From Candidatus Adlerbacteria bacterium RIFCSPHIGHO2_02_FULL_54_18 (GTDB lineage: Bacteria; Patescibacteriota; Minisyncoccia; Phycocordibacterales; SBAW01), in NCBI GenBank assembly GCA_001775445.1, contig MEWV01000017.1, forward strand, positions 1-20,355: 20,355 nt of DNA. Direction: 5' to 3'. Positions 10,984 through 18,606 of the stretch are shown here, piece after piece. The notes beneath the pieces were generated by a model. It was given only the letters and a program-made list of their open reading frames with translations, did not search any database and was not told the origin of the DNA. The translations under genes and the position numbers were made by a program. How positions within the stretch are numbered: the stretch's first letter is position 1; each line of letters begins with the position of its first letter.

Positions 10984-12201
10984 CTACAAACTGCTGGCAC
11001 TGTTGTAGATAGGTAGGAGCACGGCAGCTAGGAGGAAGCCGACACCAAGCGCAAGAGCAACGATGAGTATCGGTTCAATAAGGGACACCAGGGTGTCCAC
11101 GGCCGCATTGACCTCCCGGTTGTAAAACTTGGCCAACCGCGCGAGGATGTTGCCCATCTCGCCCGTTTCCTCGCCTATCTGGAGCATCTGCACAAAGATG
11201 CCCGGCACCTCGGCCGGATAGCGCAGGAGTGTTGCGGAGAGCGGCGAGCCGCCCTTGACCCCTTCTATCGCCTCGCGCAGTATCCCCTCGTACACGTCGT
11301 CCTCGACCACGTTGGCGGTAATCTCGAGTGCACGAACCATCGAAATCCCGGAGGAGAGCATCACGTTCATATTGTCGGCAATGCGCGAGAGGTAGAGTTT
11401 TTGGTAGAGTGCGCCGATATACGGCACCGCAAACTTAAAGCGCGAGTATGCAATCCGGCCTTGCGGGGTATCGACATAGCGGTACATAAAGTACCCGCCG
11501 ACAATGAGTGCGATGAGGAGAAAGATGCCATAATCGACGAGAAAATTCGACAGACCGAGGATAACCGCCGTATAAAACGGCAGTTGTTGGCCGCTGTCCT
11601 CCAGTATCGCGCCGATTTTGGGTATCACCAGCGTGAGCATCAGCGTCATCACCGCAATGAAGGTCAACAAGATAAACGCCGGGTAGATGAGTGCATTTTT
11701 TGCCTTGCTCCCGAGCTCGTAGCTGCGGTCTATATAGTCGGCCAGGTAGAGAAATGTTTGGTCGAGCTTGCCGGACTCCTCCCCAGAGCGGACCATGTTT
11801 ATGTAAAAATCGGAAAAGACCTTGGGATGCTTTTCAAGCGACTTCGATATAGAGTTGCCGCCCTGTAGGTTGTCGCTCACCTCGGCGAGCACCTGCCTGA
11901 TGAACGGCTTTTCCGCCTGCTCGGCAAGAAGCCGGAAGACCCGCAGCGCCGAAACCTGTGCCTCAAAGAGCGTCGCTATCTGCCGCGAGAGCAGCACGAG
12001 GTCGCGCGAGGATACTCCTCCAAAAAGAGTAACGCCTTTCATCTGCTCGAGGAGCGACTTTTGCCCGCCCGCTTGCAGAGAGGTGAGGGTAAGTCCTTTA
12101 TGCTGGAGCGTCGCAATGGCGGCGTCCTGACTTGCGGCGCTCACTGTGCCGCTTTGCGCCTTGCCGTTTTGATCAAGTGCCTCGTAGGTAAATTCCGCCA
12201 T
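10984..12201 (-). CDS. pilC: Type IV pilus inner-membrane platform protein
   Basis: PilC/GspF is the membrane platform on which the ATPases act to insert or remove pilins. The 405-residue product has the FTYEALDQNGKAQSGTVSA start and two repeated GspF domains (about 65-190 and 268-395). The domains contain VRSGEESGKLDQTFLYLADY and its counterpart LQIGEETGEMGNILARLAKFY. Three membrane segments lie at about 171-195, 223-241 and 370-397. Length is normal for the family. It begins 12 bases after pilT and is followed by a 139-base gap with the pilin promoter. No Shine-Dalgarno is present before the ATG. Confidence 0.97.
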   Translation of the reverse strand: MAEFTYEALDQNGKAQSGTVSAASQDAAIATLQHKGLTLTSLQAGGQKSLLEQMKGVTLFGGVSSRDLVLLSRQIATLFEAQVSALRVFRLLAEQAEKPFIRQVLAEVSDNLQGGNSISKSLEKHPKVFSDFYINMVRSGEESGKLDQTFLYLADYIDRSYELGSKAKNALIYPAFILLTFIAVMTLMLTLVIPKIGAILEDSGQQLPFYTAVILGLSNFLVDYGIFLLIALIVGGYFMYRYVDTPQGRIAYSRFKFAVPYIGALYQKLYLSRIADNMNVMLSSGISMVRALEITANVVEDDVYEGILREAIEGVKGGSPLSATLLRYPAEVPGIFVQMLQIGEETGEMGNILARLAKFYNREVNAAVDTLVSLIEPILIVALALGVGFLLAAVLLPIYNSASSL

Positions 12202-12213
12202 ACGTGTAGTGTA

Positions 12214-13293
12214 CTAGAGCAGACGTTCGAGGTTTTTTGGGGAAAGGGAGCGGGAGTACGCCGACTCTATCGATATTTCACCCGCGCGAACCAGCTCGGC
12301 CAAGGAGCGATTCATATCTATCATCCCCTCTTCGGCGCCGGTCTCAATGAGCGTCTGTATCTCGTGCGTGCGCTTCTCCCGGATAAGGTTTTGCACCGCC
12401 ACACTGTTGATGAGGAGCTCGTACGCCGGAATGAGTCCGCCGGATATCCGCGGCACAAGCCGCTGACTAAAGATGCCCGCGAGCGAACCCGCGAGCTGGA
12501 TGCGTATTTGATCTTGCTGGCTACCGGGGAAGACGTCTATGATGCGGTCAATGGTTTGTACCGCATTGTTGGTGTGGAGAGTAGAGAGCACGAGGTGTCC
12601 GGTCTCCGCGGCGGTTACCGCCGTTGATATTGTCTCCGGCGTGCGCATCTCGCCTATCATCAGCACGTCAACATCCTGGCGAAACACCGACTGGAGCGCC
12701 ACGGCAAAGTTGGCCGTATCCACCCTCACTTCGCGCTGGTCGACGAGAGAACGCTTGTTTTCGAAAAGATACTCTATCGGATCCTCAATGGTGACAATAT
12801 GCTCAGTGCGCTCTTGGTTGACCTTTTCTATCAACGCGGCAAGCGTCGTTGTCTTGCCCTGCCCTACCGGGCCCACCACTAAAAAGAATCCCTGCTCGCG
12901 GGTCGCAAACTGCTCAAGCACCGGCGGCAAGCGCAACTCGGCGAGAGTGCGTATGGCGCGCGGGATAAGGCGCAGTGCAATACCAATGCGCCCGCGCTCA
13001 AAGTAGGCGTTTCCTCTAAAGCGCGCGCCACCGGCTGCTCCACTCCCGGCGTAGTCGTAAGAAAAGTCGAGTTCCTGCTTTTGCATAAAAGCGGCAGAGC
13101 GCTCCGCGCCCGCCATCTCACCGAGGAGAGCTACCATGTCCTCCTGAGTCAGCGCTGGCTCCGAGAGCAGTTGCGTCATAACGCCGGAGACGCGCAGCAA
13201 CGGCTGATGTCCCGCACCGAGGTGCAAATCGGAAGCGCCTTGCGCTATGGTCGTCTCAATGAGCCCCGCCAGTTTTTGTTTATAATCCGCCAT
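12214..13293 (-). CDS. pilT: Pilus retraction ATPase
   Basis: Hexameric ATPase that powers pilus depolymerisation and retraction. The 359-residue product has Walker A GPVGQGKTTT (141-150, with V and Q where most bacteria have T and S), Asp box VTIEDPIEY, Walker B VLMIGEMRT (210-218), His box GHLVLSTLHTN (232-242), and near the C-terminus QNLIREKRTHEI, the PilT-specific counterpart of AIRNLIRE. That last motif and the short N-terminus separate it from PilB. The ATG at 13293 (MADYKQKLAGL) is chosen over a TTG seven codons upstream, because it gives the usual PilT N-terminus. It begins 32 bases after pilB. Confidence 0.96.
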   Translation of the reverse strand: MADYKQKLAGLIETTIAQGASDLHLGAGHQPLLRVSGVMTQLLSEPALTQEDMVALLGEMAGAERSAAFMQKQELDFSYDYAGSGAAGGARFRGNAYFERGRIGIALRLIPRAIRTLAELRLPPVLEQFATREQGFFLVVGPVGQGKTTTLAALIEKVNQERTEHIVTIEDPIEYLFENKRSLVDQREVRVDTANFAVALQSVFRQDVDVLMIGEMRTPETISTAVTAAETGHLVLSTLHTNNAVQTIDRIIDVFPGSQQDQIRIQLAGSLAGIFSQRLVPRISGGLIPAYELLINSVAVQNLIREKRTHEIQTLIETGAEEGMIDMNRSLAELVRAGEISIESAYSRSLSPKNLERLL

Positions 13294-13325
13294 TGTTGGT
13301 TGTAGTGCCACCAAAAACTACACTT

Positions 13326-15179
13326 CTATCTCGGCCACCGGAGCGCTTTTTTCGCCGGGCGCGCAATCACTCCCTCCTCCGATATCGCTTCCGGCTCCGG
13401 AGGCGGAGGCGTCGCTGCGATATCCTCAAGCTCAAACTCACCGCCGAGGGTGTTTACCTCCTCAAACGGCACTATTCCTTGGGCTGATTTAATCATAGCA
13501 TCCTCCTTCATCGTGAGCATGCCCTGCCTGCGCACTATTGCACGTAGTTCGTCCTCCGGCTTGCGCGCAAGTATCGCCTGTTCCAACTCGGGCGTCATAT
13601 CAAAGGCCTCAAAACACGCCACGCGCCCCTGCGTTCCCGAGGGACACTCATCGGTGGGCTGTATGCGATACACTTCCGTAAAGTCGGGGATCTCTTTGCG
13701 GTACTCTGCGGGCAAATCGGCAAACTCTTTGGTAATCATCTCCTTCATACTCCCTTCGACCGACATTTTTTTGCCGCCACCGGGACACAACGTCCGCACC
13801 AGGCGCTGAGCTATGCCTAAAATAAGCACCGGCGGGATAAGGTAGGGCTCGACTCCCATGTCTAGCAAGCGCGGCACGATGCCGATGGCGTTGTTGGTGT
13901 GGATGGTCGAGAGCACCAGGTGGCCTGTCAGCGCCGCCTGCACGGCAAGGTTGGCCGTTTCGCTGTCGCGGATCTCGCCGACCATGATAATGTTCGGGTC
14001 CTGCCGCAGCGTCGTGCGCAAGCCGTTGGCAAAGGAGTAGCCGATTTCGGGCCGCACCTGCGACTGAGACACTCCCGCGATGGTGTACTCGACCGGGTCC
14101 TCGAGCGAAAGGACGTTCTGACTGTCGCGGTCCACCTCGTTTAACAAAGTATAAAGCGTGGTCGACTTACCCGAGCCGGTAGGTCCAGAGATAAGCACAA
14201 GACCGTAGGGTTTTTTAATCGCGGTCTTTATACGATCCAAGTTGCGTGCAGAGAGTCCGACGCTTTCGAGCTTCCAGTCCTTGGTCTGGCTCCCGAGGAT
14301 ACGCATCACCACCTTCTCTCCGTAATAGGTCGGAAAGGTGGAGACGCGGAAATCCACTTTACCCCCGCCTCCTACTCTTGCGGAAAAGCGGCCGTCTTGC
14401 GGTTTTCGTTTTTCATCGAGTCGCATATTTGAAAGAACTTTAATGCGCGCAACAACCGAGGAATGAACCTTGGGAGGAAGCGTAATGTTGGTGATAAGCA
14501 CCCCGTCAATGCGAAAACGTACTCTCGTTTGGTCTATCATCGGCTCAATGTGGATGTCGGAGGCGCGCTGCTCGGCGGCGTGCCGTAGCACTGTTGCCAC
14601 TATTTTTGTGACTGGCGCGTCGGCGGTCACTGCCTCGGTGTCGGTGATGTCGTTCTCCTCGAGCGCCACGGAGCGCTTTTCGCCCAAATTTTTGTTGGTT
14701 TCTACCGTCAGCTCGGTTTCTAGTTCGTTGAGCGCCTTGCCCACCTCGCCGGAGAGCCCTTTATACTGCCCGAGCAGCCGCTCAAAGTCGGTGTCGGTGA
14801 TGACAAACAGCTTATATGGCATCCCTATTTTTGCCGATATAAAAGTGAGTGCATCACGCGCCTCCAAATTGTCGGGGTCGGTAATCCCCACCTCAAGCGC
14901 GCCTTCCTGCTCGCCGAGCGGGACAAGCCGGTAGTGGCGCGCCGACTCTTCGGGGACAAACCCGAGTATGTCAAACGGTACCGAACTCTCTCCCACCTCG
15001 CGCGCCGGTACGCCGTAGTAATCGCTTTTTGCTTTGAGTATGTCCGGAAGCGTTACGCCCTCTTTCTGTAAAAGTGTCTCGACAGAAGGCGAATCAGGTT
15101 TTTTGAGTGCGGTTTCGAGCCCCGCTACGCGCTCTTTCGAAAGTACGCCTTTGTCAGCGAGTAAAGGGAGGATGTCCAT
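13326..15179 (-). CDS. pilB: Pilus extension ATPase
   Basis: GspE/PilB-family ATPase that powers pilin polymerisation. The 617-residue product has the N-terminal MshEN-type domain (about 1-140), Walker A GPTGSGKST (332-340), Asp box VLSLEDPVEY (356-365), Walker B IIMVGEIRDSET (397-408) and His box GHLVLSTIHTNN (419-430). The tetracysteine zinc site of the C-terminal domain is half lost: C465 (TLCPGGGK) and C512 (DECPSGTQG) are single cysteines where most family members have CxxC pairs. The tail (about 586-617) is rich in Pro and Glu and looks disordered. It starts 15 bases after the PilP-like gene with no visible Shine-Dalgarno. Confidence 0.97.
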   Translation of the reverse strand: MDILPLLADKGVLSKERVAGLETALKKPDSPSVETLLQKEGVTLPDILKAKSDYYGVPAREVGESSVPFDILGFVPEESARHYRLVPLGEQEGALEVGITDPDNLEARDALTFISAKIGMPYKLFVITDTDFERLLGQYKGLSGEVGKALNELETELTVETNKNLGEKRSVALEENDITDTEAVTADAPVTKIVATVLRHAAEQRASDIHIEPMIDQTRVRFRIDGVLITNITLPPKVHSSVVARIKVLSNMRLDEKRKPQDGRFSARVGGGGKVDFRVSTFPTYYGEKVVMRILGSQTKDWKLESVGLSARNLDRIKTAIKKPYGLVLISGPTGSGKSTTLYTLLNEVDRDSQNVLSLEDPVEYTIAGVSQSQVRPEIGYSFANGLRTTLRQDPNIIMVGEIRDSETANLAVQAALTGHLVLSTIHTNNAIGIVPRLLDMGVEPYLIPPVLILGIAQRLVRTLCPGGGKKMSVEGSMKEMITKEFADLPAEYRKEIPDFTEVYRIQPTDECPSGTQGRVACFEAFDMTPELEQAILARKPEDELRAIVRRQGMLTMKEDAMIKSAQGIVPFEEVNTLGGEFELEDIAATPPPPEPEAISEEGVIARPAKKALRWPR

Positions 15180-15194
15180 AGTTGTTTATGCGCA

Positions 15195-15488
15195 CTACTG
15201 CCCCACCGGCGCAAACGGGTTGCGCCGACCTGTCTGCTCCGCCGGGATAGTAACGCCGAAGTCGGTGAGCGAGATAAATACCGGGTCCTTAAATATGCTC
15301 GGGTCGAGCCGGATAGTATTGAGGTTGGAGAGCGTCGCCAGTATCTCCTCAGAAAGAGGAGAGGTCGGTTCGGCAGTAGAGGTAAGCAAGGGGGACACCC
15401 CGCCCGTTCCCCAAAAATAATAGACGAGTCCGCAGAGCAACACGACCGCCGCCGCCCCTATCACTTGTTTGTTTTTTAGTATATTCAT
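15195..15488 (-). CDS. Small PilP-like pilus assembly protein
   Basis: A 97-residue protein from the ATG at 15488, with one membrane segment (about residues 8-26, VIGAAAVVLLCGLVYYFWG), a Ser/Thr/Pro linker and a conserved-looking C-terminus, FKDPVFISLTDFGVTIPAE followed by TGRRNPFAPVGQ. The RNPFAP ending and the place between pilO and pilB recall PilP, but it is much shorter, has no lipobox and has no beta domain, and there is no PilQ secretin here. In a cell without a Gram-negative outer membrane it may serve only as an accessory to PilO. An open frame 23 codons upstream is ignored, since it would overlap pilO. Confidence 0.7.
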   Translation of the reverse strand: MNILKNKQVIGAAAVVLLCGLVYYFWGTGGVSPLLTSTAEPTSPLSEEILATLSNLNTIRLDPSIFKDPVFISLTDFGVTIPAEQTGRRNPFAPVGQ

Positions 15489-15516
15489 ATGTGTATGTGC
15501 GCAAAATTCTGCTGAA

Positions 15517-16065
15517 CTAATGGAGCCAGTAGGTCCGAATACTGAAGGAAATGTCATATACTCCGCCCGGGGAGGCCTTGAGACCTATTTTTTCGACGTC
15601 GACGACGCGCAAACTGTGCTCGAGATCTTGCAGAAACGCGAGAAAGTCGTCATACGTGGCCGAGATGGTAAAGGAGAGCGACACCGAACCCACCGCGTCG
15701 CCCGAGGAACCGATTGAAAGGGAGTTGCGCGCAACCTTGGAGTCGGAAATAGTGCCGAGAGACACCCCTTTAAGGGTCAGGCCGTGGCGGGTGGCAACGC
15801 TGTTTATGTCGATGACGAGGCGGATATTGTCGACATTGTCGGGGAGCATGTGCTCGAGTTTTTGGAGATCGTCTGTGGAGAATGTCCTGCGCTTGGAGAG
15901 CAGATCATCGCGCTGCTTTCGAAGCGCGTTGGTTTTTGTGAGCGCGTCATCAAACGCCGCAACGCGGGCTCTAAGACCTTGTACCGACTGGTAGGCGGGG
16001 TTGATATACATAACAAAGAGCCCGATGGCGGTGGCTATGAGGAGGACAGGAATGAATATGCGCAT
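15517..16065 (-). CDS. pilO: Type IV pilus alignment protein PilO-like
   Basis: A 182-residue bitopic protein: short cytoplasmic start, membrane segment (about 3-22, IFIPVLLIATAIGLFVMYI), coiled coil (about 28-62, with LRKQRDDLLSKRRTF) and a ferredoxin-like domain including the YDDFLAFLQDLEHSLRVVDVEKIGL stretch typical of PilO. It partners PilN to connect PilM to the pilus machine. It starts 3 bases after pilN. Confidence 0.85.
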   Translation of the reverse strand: MRIFIPVLLIATAIGLFVMYINPAYQSVQGLRARVAAFDDALTKTNALRKQRDDLLSKRRTFSTDDLQKLEHMLPDNVDNIRLVIDINSVATRHGLTLKGVSLGTISDSKVARNSLSIGSSGDAVGSVSLSFTISATYDDFLAFLQDLEHSLRVVDVEKIGLKASPGGVYDISFSIRTYWLH

Positions 16066-16068
16066 ATT

Positions 16069-16671
16069 TTATTGAGGGGAGGGCGGGGGCGGTGTGCTGC
16101 CGGAGAGATTACGGCTGTACAAAATATAGGACGAGTCGATGGTGGTGCCGACACTAAACCCTATCTTTCCGCCTTCCGTTGCGTTGACGCCGGAAAAGAC
16201 GACGTCGCGCAGCAGCTTGCTCGCGCCAAATTGATCGGACTGGAGCGCCACCGAAGAAAAAGTGTCCGCGACTCCCGCAAGAGTGAGGGCGCCGGAGCCG
16301 TCTGGCTGGAGCGTGTAGTCAAAAAAGATCAGCTGAACGCGCTCGAGCGTAATACTTGAAAGAAAGGCAAACAATGCCGATGGGGAAACGTGTTTGGAAA
16401 TAAGCGTGCGCGACTGATTCATCCGGGCGTCGAGCCGGACCAGGTCTTGTATGGTGCCGGGCTCAAACGCGCCCTCGGCTGTCTTGAGCATGCTGTCTTT
16501 TTGAGTAAGCTGATTCTGCAGGAGAAGGCCGTATCCAAACACCGCGCCGGCGGCAAAGAGTGAGGCAACAAATATAAGGAGAGAGAGCAGGGTAAAGAGC
16601 CCCATACTTGTATGCGATCGGGCACTTAAGGCCTGTTTGGGTATAAAAGACGACTGCGGAAGAGGATCCAT
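16069..16671 (-). CDS. pilN: Type IV pilus alignment protein PilN-like
   Basis: A 200-residue bitopic protein. The N-terminal cytoplasmic part has the sequence PLPQSSFIPKQAL, similar to the INLLP-type segment by which PilN binds PilM. A membrane segment (about 24-52) is followed by a coiled coil and a ferredoxin-like domain with VQLIFFDYTLQPDGSGALTLAG. The Pro-rich tail is GSTPPPPSPQ. Assignment rests on topology and position between pilM and pilO, as sequence conservation in this family is low. It lies 53 bases after pilM. Confidence 0.8.
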   Translation of the reverse strand: MDPLPQSSFIPKQALSARSHTSMGLFTLLSLLIFVASLFAAGAVFGYGLLLQNQLTQKDSMLKTAEGAFEPGTIQDLVRLDARMNQSRTLISKHVSPSALFAFLSSITLERVQLIFFDYTLQPDGSGALTLAGVADTFSSVALQSDQFGASKLLRDVVFSGVNATEGGKIGFSVGTTIDSSYILYSRNLSGSTPPPPSPQ

Positions 16672-16724
16672 TTCTGTAAGTATATCGCGAGAAAAAACGC
16701 AAGCGCACCCTTTTCAACACCTTC

Positions 16725-17843
16725 CTACCCTATCTCCTGCAAGCGGCGCAATGCGAGTCCCACCGCCACCGAAAATTCGGGACCGGCTTCTTTGAGTATC
16801 GCCTCAAGAAAGGCGGGGGCCTGCGTCTTACTAAACGGGTCTGAAAGGCGGATCTCGTTCGTCATTTTGCTTTGCATAAAGTCGTGCAGACCCCTAAGTG
16901 TGGCGCCACCGCCGGTCAGCACCACGGCGCTTAAACTTTTATTAGTGCGCGTCTCCCATCCGGAGATGGTGCGCGTGAGCTCGGATATCATAGGGGAGAG
17001 CGACAATTCGAGCGAGCGTTTGAGGTCTGCCCCCGCCTGCCCCGCCGGCAGAGGTGCGAGCCCGGGACCGGTCGTCCCCTCACCGCTCAGGCCGTACTTG
17101 CGTTTGCGCTCTTCGGCGACCACCACCGTTATCCCAAGTGCGCGACTTGCACCGAGGGTCAGGTCTTGACCTCCGTGGTTGATGATGTGGCTCTCACGGA
17201 TAAGCCCGCGCTCGACGACATAAAACTTGCTCGTCGCAGCGCCGAGGTCGACCACGGCAACAGGGGCAAGCCCGTGGTCAAGCGACGCTCGTACCGCAGA
17301 AAAGACCTCTATCTCAAAAAAACCGGGGAGAAGCGCCGCCTCCGATACAATACTGCGAAACTTTGCGGTGGTATCGTTATGTATCGCGACAAGGAGCACC
17401 TCCAGCTTGCCGTCCGCCGTATGCTTTTTTTGGTCGGAGACGACGAACCAGTCCAACTGTACCTCGTTGATAGGTACGGGGATATATTTGCGCGCCTCAA
17501 TAGGCACCACCGATGCCAGTTGGGATTCTGCTGCGGCGGGGACCTTAATTATCGCGACAAGTGAGGAGGAGTAAGGGATAGCGATAGCGGCGTCTTTGGT
17601 GGTAACGTTGGCCTCGCGGATTACATCTTTGAGCGCCTCGGCCAGCTTCTCCGCAGGAAGCGCGGTGGCGCGGCCTATCTCCACGCCGGCATACGGCCCC
17701 AGCGCTATAGCGCCGTAGGTCTCAAGGACGACGCGACCCTGCTCGCGCCGCAACTGCACGACCTTTACAGAGGAGGTGCCTATATCAACCCCGATAACGC
17801 TTTTTGACTCTTTATGGAATAGCGACGATAGAGAAAACGCCAT
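16725..17843 (-). CDS. pilM: Type IV pilus actin-like protein PilM
   Basis: PilM is a cytoplasmic actin/FtsA-fold protein that links the PilN-PilO pair to the ATPases. The 372-residue product shows the phosphate-1 motif VIGVDIGTSSVKVVQL (16-31), phosphate-2 VAVVDLGAATSKFYVVERG and the adenosine motif VVLTGGGATLRGL. A stretch LAPLPAGQAGADLK interrupts the domain around residues 262-275 and looks like an inserted CPR-type PLPAGQAG repeat. It is the first gene of the pilus run. Its ATG lies 7 bases after an extended -10 box, suggesting a leaderless mRNA, and only 18 bases from the divergent comF-like gene. Confidence 0.95.
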   Translation of the reverse strand: MAFSLSSLFHKESKSVIGVDIGTSSVKVVQLRREQGRVVLETYGAIALGPYAGVEIGRATALPAEKLAEALKDVIREANVTTKDAAIAIPYSSSLVAIIKVPAAAESQLASVVPIEARKYIPVPINEVQLDWFVVSDQKKHTADGKLEVLLVAIHNDTTAKFRSIVSEAALLPGFFEIEVFSAVRASLDHGLAPVAVVDLGAATSKFYVVERGLIRESHIINHGGQDLTLGASRALGITVVVAEERKRKYGLSGEGTTGPGLAPLPAGQAGADLKRSLELSLSPMISELTRTISGWETRTNKSLSAVVLTGGGATLRGLHDFMQSKMTNEIRLSDPFSKTQAPAFLEAILKEAGPEFSVAVGLALRRLQEIG

Positions 17844-17850
17844 TACAATA

Positions 17851-17859
17851 AGTATATCA
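17851..17859 (-). promoter_or_regulatory. Extended -10 promoter, leaderless layout, for the pilM operon
   Basis: On the minus strand TGATATACT (TGn plus TATACT) ends 7 bases before the pilM ATG. The start of transcription would fall at the ATG itself. No convincing -35 is present, as allowed for extended -10 promoters. It lies inside the 18-base divergent gap. On the plus strand TACAAT (17844-17849), 12 bases before the comF ATG, could serve the other gene. Confidence 0.45.
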
Positions 17860-17861
17860 TT

Positions 17862-18470
17862 ATGCTGCGCGCGCTTTTACGGGATGTTTTCGACCTTGTG
17901 GTACCGCCGCGAGCCAGCGAGCGTGTCGTACGCACGCTCTCGCTTGACGAGCTTCAGACACTGCGCGCGGCGGACGGATGTCTCCCCTACCACGACCCGA
18001 GGGTTACCGCACTCATCTGGGAGATAAAGTATCGCGCCAACAAGAGCGCGGCGGCGCTCGGAGGCATACTCCTTTATGAAGAACTACTTGCGCTTGCCAC
18101 GGAGGAACTCGGCGCCCCTTTGCTTGTACCTATACCCATGCACCAAAACCGGCGGCGACAGCGCGGACACAATCACACAGAGGTGTTGTGTGTGGCGGCT
18201 CTGGCTCACCTCGGCAATGCATATGAGTATGCGCCGAATACCCTGCGACGAATCATCGACACTAAAACCCAGCAAGGGCTTCCGAAGGCCGAGCGGCTCC
18301 GTAATGTCGTGCGTTCTATGGAAGCAGTACAAACGGAGCGCATCGCGGGGCGCGTGTGCGTGGTGGTAGACGACGTCGCTACCACCGGTGCCACTCTCGC
18401 TGAGGCGCGCCGCGCGCTCCGGGCGGCCGGAGCGCGCGGTGTGCACACTATCGCGCTCGCGCGCTCCTGA
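17862..18470 (+). CDS. comF: ComF-family phosphoribosyltransferase
   Basis: ComF/ComFC proteins help bring transformed DNA into the cytoplasm in competent bacteria; other members of the fold salvage bases. The 202-residue product has the substrate-side signature VPIPMHQNRRRQRGHNHTEVL (89-109), TKTQQGLPKAERLRNV (133-148) and the PRPP-binding loop VVVVDDVATTGATLAEA (166-182). The usual N-terminal CxxC zinc finger is absent; the start reads MLRALLRDVFDLVVPPRASE. It is divergent from pilM with 18 bases between the starts, which suggests joint control with the pilus and supports a role in DNA uptake. No comEA or comEC is seen in the window. Confidence 0.88.
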   Translation: MLRALLRDVFDLVVPPRASERVVRTLSLDELQTLRAADGCLPYHDPRVTALIWEIKYRANKSAAALGGILLYEELLALATEELGAPLLVPIPMHQNRRRQRGHNHTEVLCVAALAHLGNAYEYAPNTLRRIIDTKTQQGLPKAERLRNVVRSMEAVQTERIAGRVCVVVDDVATTGATLAEARRALRAAGARGVHTIALARS

Positions 18471-18606
18471 TATTGCCTGTGCAGTACTTATATTTATTAT
18501 TTGCAAAAAGTTCGAGAGCTGCTTCCCATTCATGAAGCTTTGTGGAATAATTTGGGTATCTAATGAACTCGTGCAGAACATTGTGGCGAGCATTTCCTAG
18601 CATTGT
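18471..18606 (+). other. Intergenic gap before the SanA-like gene
   Basis: These 136 bases hold no credible gene, terminator or repeat. They are AT-rich at the left (TACTTATATTTATTATTTGC), so a promoter for the next gene may lie here, but I could not identify a clear pair of boxes. Confidence 0.4.
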
